From: Gammaproteobacteria bacterium
GTDB lineage: Bacteria; Pseudomonadota; Gammaproteobacteria; Burkholderiales; Rhodocyclaceae
DNA: 64,000 bases
NCBI GenBank assembly: GCA_018819515.1
Contig: JAHJPX010000002.1
Coordinates: 158,626 to 222,625 of the forward strand
Reading direction: 5' to 3'
Both the position numbers and the translations under genes were made by a program. Positions 46,557 to 54,782 of this stretch are shown here, piece by piece. The notes beneath the pieces were generated by a model, which saw only the letters and a list, made by a program, of their open reading frames with translations, was not told where the DNA came from and made no database searches. The number at the start of each line of letters is the position of its first letter. The stretch's first letter is position 1.

Positions 46557-48557
46557 TCAGTGCTTGTGCAGACCCAGCTTCTCGAAGAGCACCCGGTTGC
46601 GGCGCTTTGCGTCCCTCACCAGTTTGTCGTAGGAAATGATTTCGACATATCCGTTGCCCTCGGGGAGCGTGACGAAATATCCCTCGTTGTCGACGGTCCT
46701 GTGGTAGCGCATGGCCACCTGCTTCCTTAGAGTCGGGGTGAGGTCGGCGACCAGATACCCCGTGTAGCGCAGGTGGTCAGGATTGATGGGCCGCCCGTCG
46801 ATGTCTCTTACGGCCCCTTGATCGATTTCCACGAAGCGCTGGACAATCTGGTCGGCCGGATCCTTGTTGTAGTCGTCGCGTCCAGGGCGTTTGAACTCGA
46901 CGATGACCACACCGCCACCAGCCAAGTTGTCCGGCTCGGCGATCCCGATCGCTGTGTCATAGAAAAACGCAAAGATGTCCGGCTCCCTGCCGGAGGTGCC
47001 CTCCAATCCCGGCACCATGTTGAGCTTTTTGTCGGAAGTCAGCAGCGTATGGAAGCAGAGCCGCTCGTCGATCAGCCACAGGTTCTGCTGGTCGAGGAAA
47101 ACGTCCTTGGACGACGTCCCCATCGGGAAGATCATCTGGTGCAGCACCTTCTCGAACGGATACTTGTCGTCGTCCTTGACGCGTTTGAGGCTTTGATCGA
47201 CGAGGTCGAGGATGGTGCGCCTGTGCGCCACATAGTCGGCCAGCTTTGCCTTGCCGACATCGTTCATTTCCTCCATGAGGGCCTTGATGCGCTCTTGGTA
47301 TTGGTCGAAGGATTCCTTTTCGATGAGCGCCGCCACGTGGCGCTCCTCCTTCCGCATCCCGTCCTCGATGTCGCGTCGGATGTGAAGCAGTGCCTCGTCA
47401 AGCTGCTCGTCCTTCAGGCCCGGCTGCACACGCTGCTCGATCAGCTGGCGGTATTTCTCGTGGGTCAGCACCCGGTACTCCGGAGCCTTCTCCACGAACC
47501 GCGCGATGTGAGCGAGTTTTTCTTCGTTGGTGGTTCTTAGGTCTGATTCCAGAACCGACCGGAGAGTGTCGGCAATTCCTTTGTTTAGGGCTTGACGGGA
47601 GATCATCGTCTGCTCAAGCTCAGAATCATCCTCGGACTGGAATGCGATCTTCGTGCGTTCCTGATTCGCGTTGTCGTCCAGATACTCGCCCGTAACCAGA
47701 ACGATGAGCGTGTACGCCTCCTGATCCTCGTCGACCAAACGATCCGGCAGTTCGGGAAGCAAATCCCGAAGCTTCGACGTCGTCACTTCGCGGCCATTCG
47801 CGCAGAGGTGGCAATCGTGTTTGGACCGGTGGTCGCGATGGCGGAACGCCTGCAACGCGAACGTGTGGCCGAGCACATCAAAGAAGCGCTCCGAGATATG
47901 GGACTGCACCGAGGACTGGAAGAGCTTGTGCAGATCTATCGGGGCATTCTCCGGCGATTCCAGCGATATCGGTGGGCAGGAACGCGCCGCAAACCGTATC
48001 AAGAAATGGCCGATGATTCGCTCGGCCAGAATCTGCGGATCGGAAGGCCATGCTCCCCGGTATTTGTCGACGATGCCACTTACGGCCAGGGTCGTCCCCG
48101 TCGGCGATTCCGTCGGTTCGACTTTGTCGGCACTCTTGAGCTCGTCGACGATCGAGAACCCGAAGTTCCGCGCGAAGCGGTGGCCATCCTTCTCGAACAC
48201 ACTGCGCACGTCGCACCGGGCGAACACTTTCAGGAAAGTGAAACGACCAACCCCCTTGCCGCCGACCTTCACCTTGGACATCGTGTAGGCTTCGCCGAAC
48301 GACGCGATGTTCGCATCGTTGAATCCCGTGCCGTCGTCGACGACTTCGAATCCGTCTATCACTGGGGTTTGGTCCCCGGCCTGCCGGACGAGATCGTCGG
48401 ACGCCAACAGGCGGATCCTAATTGCGCCGCCCGCCGGGTTCCCGTACTTCTCCTCTATGGCGTCCATTGCGTTGGAGATCGCCTCGAACAGCGGCATGAT
48501 GCCGCGCGAGGGGGCGAGTTCGAGCCGATCGACCAGACCGCGGATATTGGTGAGCAT
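46557..48557 (-). CDS. GHKL ATPase fused to a C-terminal PD-(D/E)XK-like nuclease
   Basis: A 666-residue protein starting at ATG 48557 (MLTNIRGLVDRLELAPSRGIMPLFEAISNAMDAIEEKYG). The N-terminal 200 residues are an Hsp90/MutL-like GHKL ATPase: N box LFEAISNAMDAI, G1 EVVDDGTGF, G2 KVGGKGVGRFTFLKVFA. A long helical and coiled-coil middle (about 300-490) follows. Near 526-556 the sequence reads REPDIFAFFYD and GGGVVIVEFKRPGRDDY, a good PD-(D/E)XK signature. This looks like a single-gene ATP-dependent nuclease of the defence type. It is transcribed away from the ABC-3C operon, with 448 bp between. No family name is offered. Confidence 0.75.
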   Translation of the reverse strand: MLTNIRGLVDRLELAPSRGIMPLFEAISNAMDAIEEKYGNPAGGAIRIRLLASDDLVRQAGDQTPVIDGFEVVDDGTGFNDANIASFGEAYTMSKVKVGGKGVGRFTFLKVFARCDVRSVFEKDGHRFARNFGFSIVDELKSADKVEPTESPTGTTLAVSGIVDKYRGAWPSDPQILAERIIGHFLIRFAARSCPPISLESPENAPIDLHKLFQSSVQSHISERFFDVLGHTFALQAFRHRDHRSKHDCHLCANGREVTTSKLRDLLPELPDRLVDEDQEAYTLIVLVTGEYLDDNANQERTKIAFQSEDDSELEQTMISRQALNKGIADTLRSVLESDLRTTNEEKLAHIARFVEKAPEYRVLTHEKYRQLIEQRVQPGLKDEQLDEALLHIRRDIEDGMRKEERHVAALIEKESFDQYQERIKALMEEMNDVGKAKLADYVAHRRTILDLVDQSLKRVKDDDKYPFEKVLHQMIFPMGTSSKDVFLDQQNLWLIDERLCFHTLLTSDKKLNMVPGLEGTSGREPDIFAFFYDTAIGIAEPDNLAGGGVVIVEFKRPGRDDYNKDPADQIVQRFVEIDQGAVRDIDGRPINPDHLRYTGYLVADLTPTLRKQVAMRYHRTVDNEGYFVTLPEGNGYVEIISYDKLVRDAKRRNRVLFEKLGLHKH

Positions 48558-49005
48558 GGCGGCGCTTTCTTTGTTCGCTGCCCCCGGGCCTGAAGGGGTG
48601 AAGGTCGGATTATGCCCCCATCCTTTTTCCAGGTCGACCAACACGCAGCCATTCCGCCAACTCGGGGATTGAATCAATTGAAAGGAACGGATTCCGTTTG
48701 CCTGCCAACTCCAACAGATGTCCGATTGGCGTCGTGGCCTGTAATTAGGACACAAGACAATTTGCTATTTGGAATTCCCTGACGTCAGGCGGTTGACCTA
48801 TCCTTTGCGGACGTAGCTCAGTCAAGCCGCCAATGGCCGCATTGGTCGAAGTCATGTCGTCGGCCTTAGCGGTCCATGATGTCAATGGGCTAGAATGTCC
48901 ATAACCGGCCAGAAACGGACAGCCATAATTCGAAGACAGGACAGTTGATCCAATTGAGCTTTGGATAATCATGGCGACGGGGAGCGTAAAGGCGATGGCA
49001 ACCAG
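48558..49005. other. Divergent intergenic region
   Basis: Separates the GHKL-nuclease gene from the ABC-3C operon. No gene-like frame, RNA or strong hairpin was found; it must hold both promoters. Confidence 0.45.
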
Positions 49006-50091
49006 ATGAGTGCTGATTGGAAGGAGTTCGAGAAGCCATCAACTCCTGCGGCCCCCGTCACTGCCGCACAGGTAGCCACCGGCCCGGTCATGCCGCCCCA
49101 GCAGCGGCTCCTGATCTATTCACCCGACGAGTGGGAAGACTTCGTACAGGAGTGGGCGCACTACTGCCTTCAGAATATCTACAAGCAAGTGCAGCGCTTC
49201 TCCGGCACGGGCGATATGGGGATAGACGTAGTCGGGTTCGTGGATGACAAACGCCTCGAAGGCGTGTGGGACAACTACCAGTGTAAGCACTACGACCATG
49301 CCCTGATGCCTGGTGACGTTTGGGCGGAGTTTGGCAAAGTCATCTGGTATTCGTTCAAGAAGGAATACGTGCCACCCCGTCGGTACTACTTCGTTGCTCC
49401 GTGGGGTGCGGGCACGAAGCTGGGCCGCCTGCTGTCAAACGCCACGACGCTGCGGGACGAACTGATCGCCAACTGGAACAAGTCCGTGAAGGACGAGATC
49501 ACGACGACGCAGGAGGTGCCGCTAGATGCATCGCTACTTGCCTATGTGAATGCTTTCGACTTTTCGATCTTCGAGGCCAAGACGGCGCTCCAGCTTGTAA
49601 ATGATCATCGCAACACACCGGTTCACGTGGCCCGTTTCGGCGGCGGCCTACCGCCTCGACCCGCCGCTGGCGAACCACCCTTAGCGGTAGAACCGAAGGA
49701 AAGTCGCTACGTCACTCAGTTGTTAGGCGCATATGGCGAACACACCGGCACTGCGGTATCCGACCCGTCGGCCATCGCAGCTCCGAAGCTGAAGGCCCAC
49801 TTTCATCGTCAACGCGAGGCGTTTTATAAGGCCGAGTCACTGCGGGTATTCGCCCGCGACAACGTGCCGGAGGGAACATTCGAGTCCTTACAGCATGACA
49901 TCTATACGGGGGTCATTGATACGCACGACGGCGACCATGCTGATGGCTATCAGAAGGTTTGCGCCGTCACTAAAGCCGCGCGCGACTTGGAGATCACGGC
50001 AAACGCTTTGATTACATGCACCAACCCGCAGGATCGGGATGGCATTTGTCACCAGCTCGTAAACGAGGAGCGACTGCGATGGACGAAGTGA
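49006..50091 (+). CDS. ABC-3C system effector with Mrr-like nuclease domain
   Basis: A 361-residue protein. The first 120 residues form a restriction-endonuclease-like fold: SPDEWEDFVQEWAHYCLQNIYKQVQRFSGTGDMGIDVVGFVDDKRLEGVWDNYQCKHYDHAL, with E47, D74 and QxK at 92-94. The C-terminal half (YVTQLLGAYGEHTGT...LKAHFHRQREAFYKAESLRVFARDNVPEGTFESLQHDIYTGVIDTHDGDHADGYQKVCAVTKAARDLEITANALITCTNPQDRDGICHQLVNE) matches the C-terminal domain of ABC-three-component effectors. ATG 49006 is used though its ribosome site is weak. It overlaps the middle component by 13 bp. Confidence 0.82.
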   Translation: MSADWKEFEKPSTPAAPVTAAQVATGPVMPPQQRLLIYSPDEWEDFVQEWAHYCLQNIYKQVQRFSGTGDMGIDVVGFVDDKRLEGVWDNYQCKHYDHALMPGDVWAEFGKVIWYSFKKEYVPPRRYYFVAPWGAGTKLGRLLSNATTLRDELIANWNKSVKDEITTTQEVPLDASLLAYVNAFDFSIFEAKTALQLVNDHRNTPVHVARFGGGLPPRPAAGEPPLAVEPKESRYVTQLLGAYGEHTGTAVSDPSAIAAPKLKAHFHRQREAFYKAESLRVFARDNVPEGTFESLQHDIYTGVIDTHDGDHADGYQKVCAVTKAARDLEITANALITCTNPQDRDGICHQLVNEERLRWTK

Positions 50092-50585
50092 GTGCGATGC
50101 ATCGCGGGCCCACTACGTTCAACAGCCCTCTTGAGGCCGGAATCCGCGCTGTTTCTATTCTCGGCGCGGCTTACCCACAGTCCTACGACCTACAGCGTCT
50201 CGTCGCCTTCGACTACCTACTCGTCCATACCGGAGATGTTGGCGGCCCGAAGAGCCTTCATCCTCCAACCCCCATGCAATCTGCCGCACTTCTTGTTCGA
50301 CGCAAGCTCGTTGAGCAAGCGTTGCTTCTGATGATGACCCGCGACCTTGTACAGCGAGAGATAACCCCTGACGGAATCAAGTACAGCGCAGGCGAGAACA
50401 CCATGACGTTCTTGACCTCTTTGACCTCAGCCTACCTTGTTGCTCTAAAAGAGCGGGCAGGCTGGCTTGTTGAGGAGCTTGGTAGTCACACCGATGACAA
50501 CTTCAAGGGCGTGATGCGCCGTTTCTTCGACGATTGGGTCGAAGAGTTCCAGCATACAGAGCGCAGTTTGGGAGACGAAGCATGA
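50079..50585 (+). CDS. ABC-3C system middle component
   Basis: A 168-residue helical protein: TTFNSPLEAGIRAVSILGAAYPQSYDLQRLVAFDYLLVHTGDVGGPKSLHPPTPMQSAALLVRRKLVEQALLLMMTRDLVQREITPDGIKYSAGENTMTFLTSLTSAYLVALKERAGWLVEEL. LQRLVAFDYLLVHTGDVGGPKSLHPP is typical of the middle component (MC) family. It begins with GAGGAG 8 bp upstream, overlaps the effector by 13 bp and the ATPase gene by 4 bp. It is thought to bridge ATPase and effector. Confidence 0.85.
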   Translation: MDEVSAMHRGPTTFNSPLEAGIRAVSILGAAYPQSYDLQRLVAFDYLLVHTGDVGGPKSLHPPTPMQSAALLVRRKLVEQALLLMMTRDLVQREITPDGIKYSAGENTMTFLTSLTSAYLVALKERAGWLVEELGSHTDDNFKGVMRRFFDDWVEEFQHTERSLGDEA

Positions 50586-52441
50586 CCACCTCGACGCCCG
50601 GCTTTCACCTGCGATTCCTCGCCTTCTTTGGGCCTCAAAAACCGCCCGCAACCGTGACGTTCGGACCCGGCTTGAACGTCATCTACGGCGCATCGAACAC
50701 CGGCAAGTCGTTCATCGTCGAAGCTATCGACTTCATGCTCGGCGGCAAGCCGCCCCTGCGTGACATCCCGGAACGAGTCGGGTACGACCTTGTCCTATTA
50801 ACCCTCGAAGCCGTTGACGGCGAGATCTTCACGCTATGGCGGAGCATGGACGGTGGCGGGTTCCGCCTCTACGAGGGGATCCATCTAACGCCACCTCCGG
50901 CCGACACACCCTACAGGCAACTTGATGAGAAGCACAGCGACAGGAATGATGCAAATTTGTCGTCGTTCTTGCTTGGTCTTTGCTCGCTCAGCGGCAAGCG
51001 CGTACGCAGAAACGCCCGCAACGAAACCAACAGCCTGAGCTTCCGCAACATCGCGCGGCTAATGATTGTCGACGAGACAGAGATTACGCAGCAGAGCTCC
51101 CCTCTCTTCGACGGGAACCCTGTCGACAACACGCCGAACCTCGCCACATTCAAGCTGCTTCTGACAGGCACAGACGACTCGGCACTCGTGGCTAGCAGCA
51201 AGCGTGAGCCTGAGGAGCTCTCGCGCGAGGCCCAATTGCAGCTTCTCGACCAGCTTCTCGACGACTATCGCGACCGACTTAAAGAACTAACGAAGAGTCC
51301 CAAGGAGTTGGAAGAGCAGCTTCAAAAAATAGACGATTCACTGCGTCAGCAGGCAGCGCAAGTGAACACGACCGAATCGCAATTCCAAGAGGCCGCCGGG
51401 AAGCGGCGCGAATTGCGCAAGAAGCTGGAGGAAAGCCACGAGCGTCGCGCCGAAGTGGGGGCGATGCTCGAACGGTTCAGCCTTCTCGATAAGCACTATG
51501 CGTCCGATATTGAAAGACTCCGCGCCATCGAAGAGGGCGGGACTTTGTTCAACGTGTTGGGTTCTGGGCATTGCCCTCTGTGCGGCGCTGCACCCGAACA
51601 CCATCGCGCCGAGTCCGAGTGCGACGGGAACATCGACGCCGTAGTACAAGCGGCCCGCAAGGAAATCGCCAAAATCGGGGTCTTGCGCTCCGAACTTGCG
51701 GCGACCGCGAGCAACCTTGAACGCGAGAGCGCCAGCTTCGACCGCAAGATGCCTGCTGCGCTCAAGGAACTTGAATCGATTTCGGAGTCAGTGGACGAAC
51801 TCATCTCGCCGAAGCTTTCAAAGCTTCGCAAGTCCTACTCTGAATTTGCAGACAAGCGCGCCGAGGTGCGTGAGGCTCTGGCGCTCTACGCAACCGTTCA
51901 GGACATGGAGCGTCGCCGCGCTGATCTAGAGAAGGGCGGCGAAGAAGAGAAAGCCGGAGGCCTTGCCAGTACCGACATCCCGACTACGGTCGCGCATACC
52001 TTCGCCAAGACCGTCGAGGGCATCCTGACAGGTTGGCACTTCCCGGAGGCAGGGGATGTGTATTTCGACTCTAAGACGCGCGATCTTGTCATTGCCGGAA
52101 AGTCGCGCAGCGCGTTCGGCAAGGGCCTTCGGGCCATAACGCACGCCGCTTTCACACTTGGCTTGCTCGCGTTCTGCCGCTCGCGCCAGACCCCGCATAC
52201 TGGCTTCGTAGTGCTCGATTCTCCGTTGCTTGCATACAGAGAGCCAGACGGCACGGAGGACGACTTAACCGGCACCGACCTTCAAGAACAGTTCTATGCT
52301 TATCTTGAAGCGTTGCCCACTGACACACAGGTTATCGTCGTCGAGAACACCGATCCGCCCGCGAGCATCAGGGCCCGCAACCAATCGCAGATGTTTGGCA
52401 AGAACCCGCACCACGGTCGGTACGGCTTATTCCCCAACTAG
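50582..52441 (+). CDS. ABC-3C system ABC ATPase (DUF3732-like)
   Basis: A 619-residue SMC/Rad50-like ATPase. Walker A FGPGLNVIYGASNTGKSFIVEAIDFMLGG lies near residue 40. Long coiled coils run about 200-480 and contain a CxxC zinc-hook-like element, GSGHCPLCGAAPEHH. The C-terminus has the Walker B FVVLDSPLLAYREPDG and VIVVENTDPP. This is the ATPase of ABC-three-component systems, described by comparative genomics as conflict systems in which the ATPase senses and the effector acts. The start overlaps the middle component by 4 bp; the operon ends here. Confidence 0.87.
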   Translation: MTTSTPGFHLRFLAFFGPQKPPATVTFGPGLNVIYGASNTGKSFIVEAIDFMLGGKPPLRDIPERVGYDLVLLTLEAVDGEIFTLWRSMDGGGFRLYEGIHLTPPPADTPYRQLDEKHSDRNDANLSSFLLGLCSLSGKRVRRNARNETNSLSFRNIARLMIVDETEITQQSSPLFDGNPVDNTPNLATFKLLLTGTDDSALVASSKREPEELSREAQLQLLDQLLDDYRDRLKELTKSPKELEEQLQKIDDSLRQQAAQVNTTESQFQEAAGKRRELRKKLEESHERRAEVGAMLERFSLLDKHYASDIERLRAIEEGGTLFNVLGSGHCPLCGAAPEHHRAESECDGNIDAVVQAARKEIAKIGVLRSELAATASNLERESASFDRKMPAALKELESISESVDELISPKLSKLRKSYSEFADKRAEVREALALYATVQDMERRRADLEKGGEEEKAGGLASTDIPTTVAHTFAKTVEGILTGWHFPEAGDVYFDSKTRDLVIAGKSRSAFGKGLRAITHAAFTLGLLAFCRSRQTPHTGFVVLDSPLLAYREPDGTEDDLTGTDLQEQFYAYLEALPTDTQVIVVENTDPPASIRARNQSQMFGKNPHHGRYGLFPN

Positions 52442-52609
52442 TTCAGTCCGCTTAAACTCGAAAGCCGCCATCAGTTCGCCACGCACGGACTGACCGCTCC
52501 GGCCGACATGCCCGCGTAGGCTGCCTGCCCGATTTCAGAGTGAATCTGCCGATCGAATGACGAATATGCCGAATCGTTGGCCATCAGGTCGTGCCCGACC
52601 ACGGCCACA

Positions 52610-53089
52610 TCACCGATGTCGCCACTCCCACGGCGGCACTGGTTCCGCATCGGCCCACAACCCCCGTCGTGCTGCTTTAGCTCTCGTCTCCGCGGCCTCG
52701 TAATCGACTCTCTGCTGCGGCGTTTGCTCCTTGGCGTACTTCCGGTACCACCAGGCCAAGCCGGCTTCGACTTGGGCCAGATTTGCGTCCTTGCCGCCTA
52801 TGTACACAACGCAGATGTCGCGGCTATAGCGATCGATCTTGCCGCACACGAGCGTGACGTCCTTGCCAAACACCAAGTCCGACAGGTGCTCCTTTGAGCG
52901 CTGGCCGAAGGGCTGCTTCTTTTCCGGAGCGTCGATCCCTGCGAGTCGGACTTTGTGCTGCTCACGATCGGCATCCAGTATGGTGATGGTGTCGCCATCC
53001 GTGACGCCAACTACATGCGTAGCGGCATTGTCGCCGGAGGCGATCGACGTCAGGCACCACAGAAACAGGACCAAGTAGCGAAGGTGCAT
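52610..53089 (-). CDS. Thermonuclease (SNase)-family exported nuclease
   Basis: A 159-residue SNase-like protein. A signal peptide (MHLRYLVLFLWCLTSIASG) precedes HVVGVTDGDTITILDADREQHKVRLAGIDAPEKKQPFGQRSKEHLSDLVFGKDVTLVCGKIDRYSRDICVVYIGGKDANLAQVEAGLAWWYRKYA. The two catalytic arginines (in VRLAGIDAPE and DRYSRDI) and the glutamate of DAPE are present. It probably acts outside the cytoplasm on DNA or RNA. Part of a leftward set with DUF2726 and SRAP genes. Confidence 0.92.
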   Translation of the reverse strand: MHLRYLVLFLWCLTSIASGDNAATHVVGVTDGDTITILDADREQHKVRLAGIDAPEKKQPFGQRSKEHLSDLVFGKDVTLVCGKIDRYSRDICVVYIGGKDANLAQVEAGLAWWYRKYAKEQTPQQRVDYEAAETRAKAARRGLWADAEPVPPWEWRHR

Positions 53090-53106
53090 CGCTGGCTCCA
53101 AGTGGG

Positions 53107-53592
53107 TTAAGGGCGCCCGGCGAGTGCCGCCCGAAGCTCTTCAACGGCCGGCATCGCCTGCACCTTGAATCGGATGATCGGATGGCCTGCTACCCTCAGA
53201 GCCACGTCTTTGGCGGTATCAGCGCGCTGTCGATCTGACCGCGTGTGACTGATGTCGTCGAGTTCGATTACGGCCACTACCGTAAAGTCTTGCGGCAGAC
53301 AGAGCACGAAGTCGACGCTCTTCTGCGAGATACGATTGAACCAGCGGCGCCAGTCGTCCCGTTCTTTGACGCCCACCAGTGACGACAAGGCCACCTGGGC
53401 GAGCACGACGCATTCGGGCATGGCTTCTTGTAGCCGGGCGAACATCTCGCGCTCCGGATCGGTCAGGGGCTTCTTGGCGAAGTACGGCGGGTTTGCTTCT
53501 CGGCCAGAATCGCCCTTTAGCTTCGGCAACACGAAGCGCACGACAAGCACGAGGACGGCGAACAGAACGACTAGGATCGGCAGGGACTTCAT
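53107..53592 (-). CDS. DUF2726 protein with N-terminal membrane anchor
   Basis: A 161-residue protein from ATG 53592 (MKSLPILVVLFAVLVLVVRFVLPKLKGD, one membrane helix). The DUF2726 nuclease-like domain follows: KPLTDPEREMFARLQEAMPECVVLAQVALSSLVGVKERDDWRRWFNRISQKSVDFVLCLPQDFTVVAVIELDDISHTRSDRQRADTAKDVALRVAGHPIIRFKVQAMPAVEELRAAL. VDFVLC plus VIELDD fits a PD-(D/E)XK-like fold. Function unknown; neighbours the SNase gene 17 bp away. Confidence 0.85.
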   Translation of the reverse strand: MKSLPILVVLFAVLVLVVRFVLPKLKGDSGREANPPYFAKKPLTDPEREMFARLQEAMPECVVLAQVALSSLVGVKERDDWRRWFNRISQKSVDFVLCLPQDFTVVAVIELDDISHTRSDRQRADTAKDVALRVAGHPIIRFKVQAMPAVEELRAALAGRP

Positions 53593-53645
53593 GGGCGACT
53601 CCGTGCAGGATAACCCATTATGCCCCATGCATGCGCCAAGCCGCA

Positions 53646-54320
53646 CTATTGGTCGATGCGCGCCACCAAGTCGGGACCATCGTCGCCGCGGCTACTGATC
53701 TTCCGGGACACCGGCCACGCCGTCATTGTGCTGGTGTCGGCTGGTACGAGTAGCGGGGCAATGCGCGCCGAATCCGTTGCAGGATCAAGCCATGCGGTCC
53801 ACGTGTCGCGTGGCAGGATTACCGGCATGCGGTCATGAATCGGCGCCATCAAGGCGTTCGCTTCCCCGGTGATGATGCAATAGGTACGAATGAGTTCTCC
53901 GTTGGGATTCGTCCATGACTCCCAGAGGCCACCCATCGCCATTGACTCTCCACTCGTGGTGGTGAAGTAGTAGGGCTGCTTCCAGTTCTGGCCGGGCACG
54001 GCTTGCCATTCGTAGAACCCGGACGCCGGCACGATGCAGCGGCGGCGACGGTAGGCCGATCGGAATGACGGTTTGTCCGCGACGGTCTCGCCGCGGGCGT
54101 TGATCAGTTTGCGGGCGATGGTCTCGTCCTTGGCCCAATGGGGGATCAGCCCCCAGCGGAGAAGGTCAGCGACCCGACGGCCATCTGGTGCCTGCCGGAT
54201 GATGGGTGCCAAGGACGCGGGCGGGATCTTGTAACGCTCGGGAAACTCCGGCCAAGCATCGACCGCGAAGTACTCGCGGTGGCGCGAACTGGGACCGAAC
54301 ATGGCATAGAGGCCGCACAT
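53646..54320 (-). CDS. SOS-response-associated peptidase (SRAP, YedK/HMCES-like)
   Basis: A 224-residue SRAP protein, which covalently caps abasic sites in single-stranded DNA through its N-terminal cysteine. It begins MCGLYAMFGP, so Cys2 is exposed after Met removal. Other active-site elements are KLINARGETVADKPSF (Asn), CIVPASGFYEW (Glu) and HDRMPVILP (His). The frame is open for another 72 codons upstream without a stop, which would bury Cys2 if used; I therefore start here, although no good ribosome binding site is visible. Element-borne SRAP could protect transferred single strands. Confidence 0.88.
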   Translation of the reverse strand: MCGLYAMFGPSSRHREYFAVDAWPEFPERYKIPPASLAPIIRQAPDGRRVADLLRWGLIPHWAKDETIARKLINARGETVADKPSFRSAYRRRRCIVPASGFYEWQAVPGQNWKQPYYFTTTSGESMAMGGLWESWTNPNGELIRTYCIITGEANALMAPIHDRMPVILPRDTWTAWLDPATDSARIAPLLVPADTSTMTAWPVSRKISSRGDDGPDLVARIDQ

Positions 54321-54536
54321 TTCTGAATTATCGTCTGACGGAGGCCGTAGGAACACCCCTGTCGAATTTGCCAGCCAGTGTTCCGTTAAGTCGAGCAGCT
54401 GTCGTGTCGCCTCGACGGGCGTGGCATCGGCATGCTCGACACAGATCTGCTCTTCGGTGCAGTGATAGCGGGTAACGAAGTATCGACGTCGGGCTTCGTC
54501 GTAATAGCGCCAGCGGTATCGGATGACTGTCGGCAT
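54321..54536 (-). CDS. Small upstream reading frame fused in frame to SRAP
   Basis: Seventy-two codons (MPTVIRYRWRYYDEARRRYFVTRYHCTEEQICVEHADATPVEATRQLLDLTEHWLANSTG...) run without a stop straight into SRAP. The composition is protein-like, with aromatic and basic residues suggesting a DNA-binding small protein. It may be a separate short gene that lost its stop, or an N-terminal extension of SRAP. I recognise no family. Confidence 0.45.
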
Positions 54537-54782
54537 ACAAGCATGCTACCGGCCCACTGGCTCATCACGTGAGATCATCCCCAACTGACCGATCGGCGAT
54601 AGTCCCGCTTGTGGCTCTACTCGGTGACTTCTTGCTCGTCGCCGAGGTGAAGGCGCTTTATCGTTTGCCGCTCGTCGGCCAGCGCGGTCGGCGGTGGATC
54701 AAGCGAACCTCGTCCGCAATGAAACGGCAAGCGGTCGTCCGCGAACCACGGAGCAGGTCAATAGCCGCGCCAGGGTCACCTT

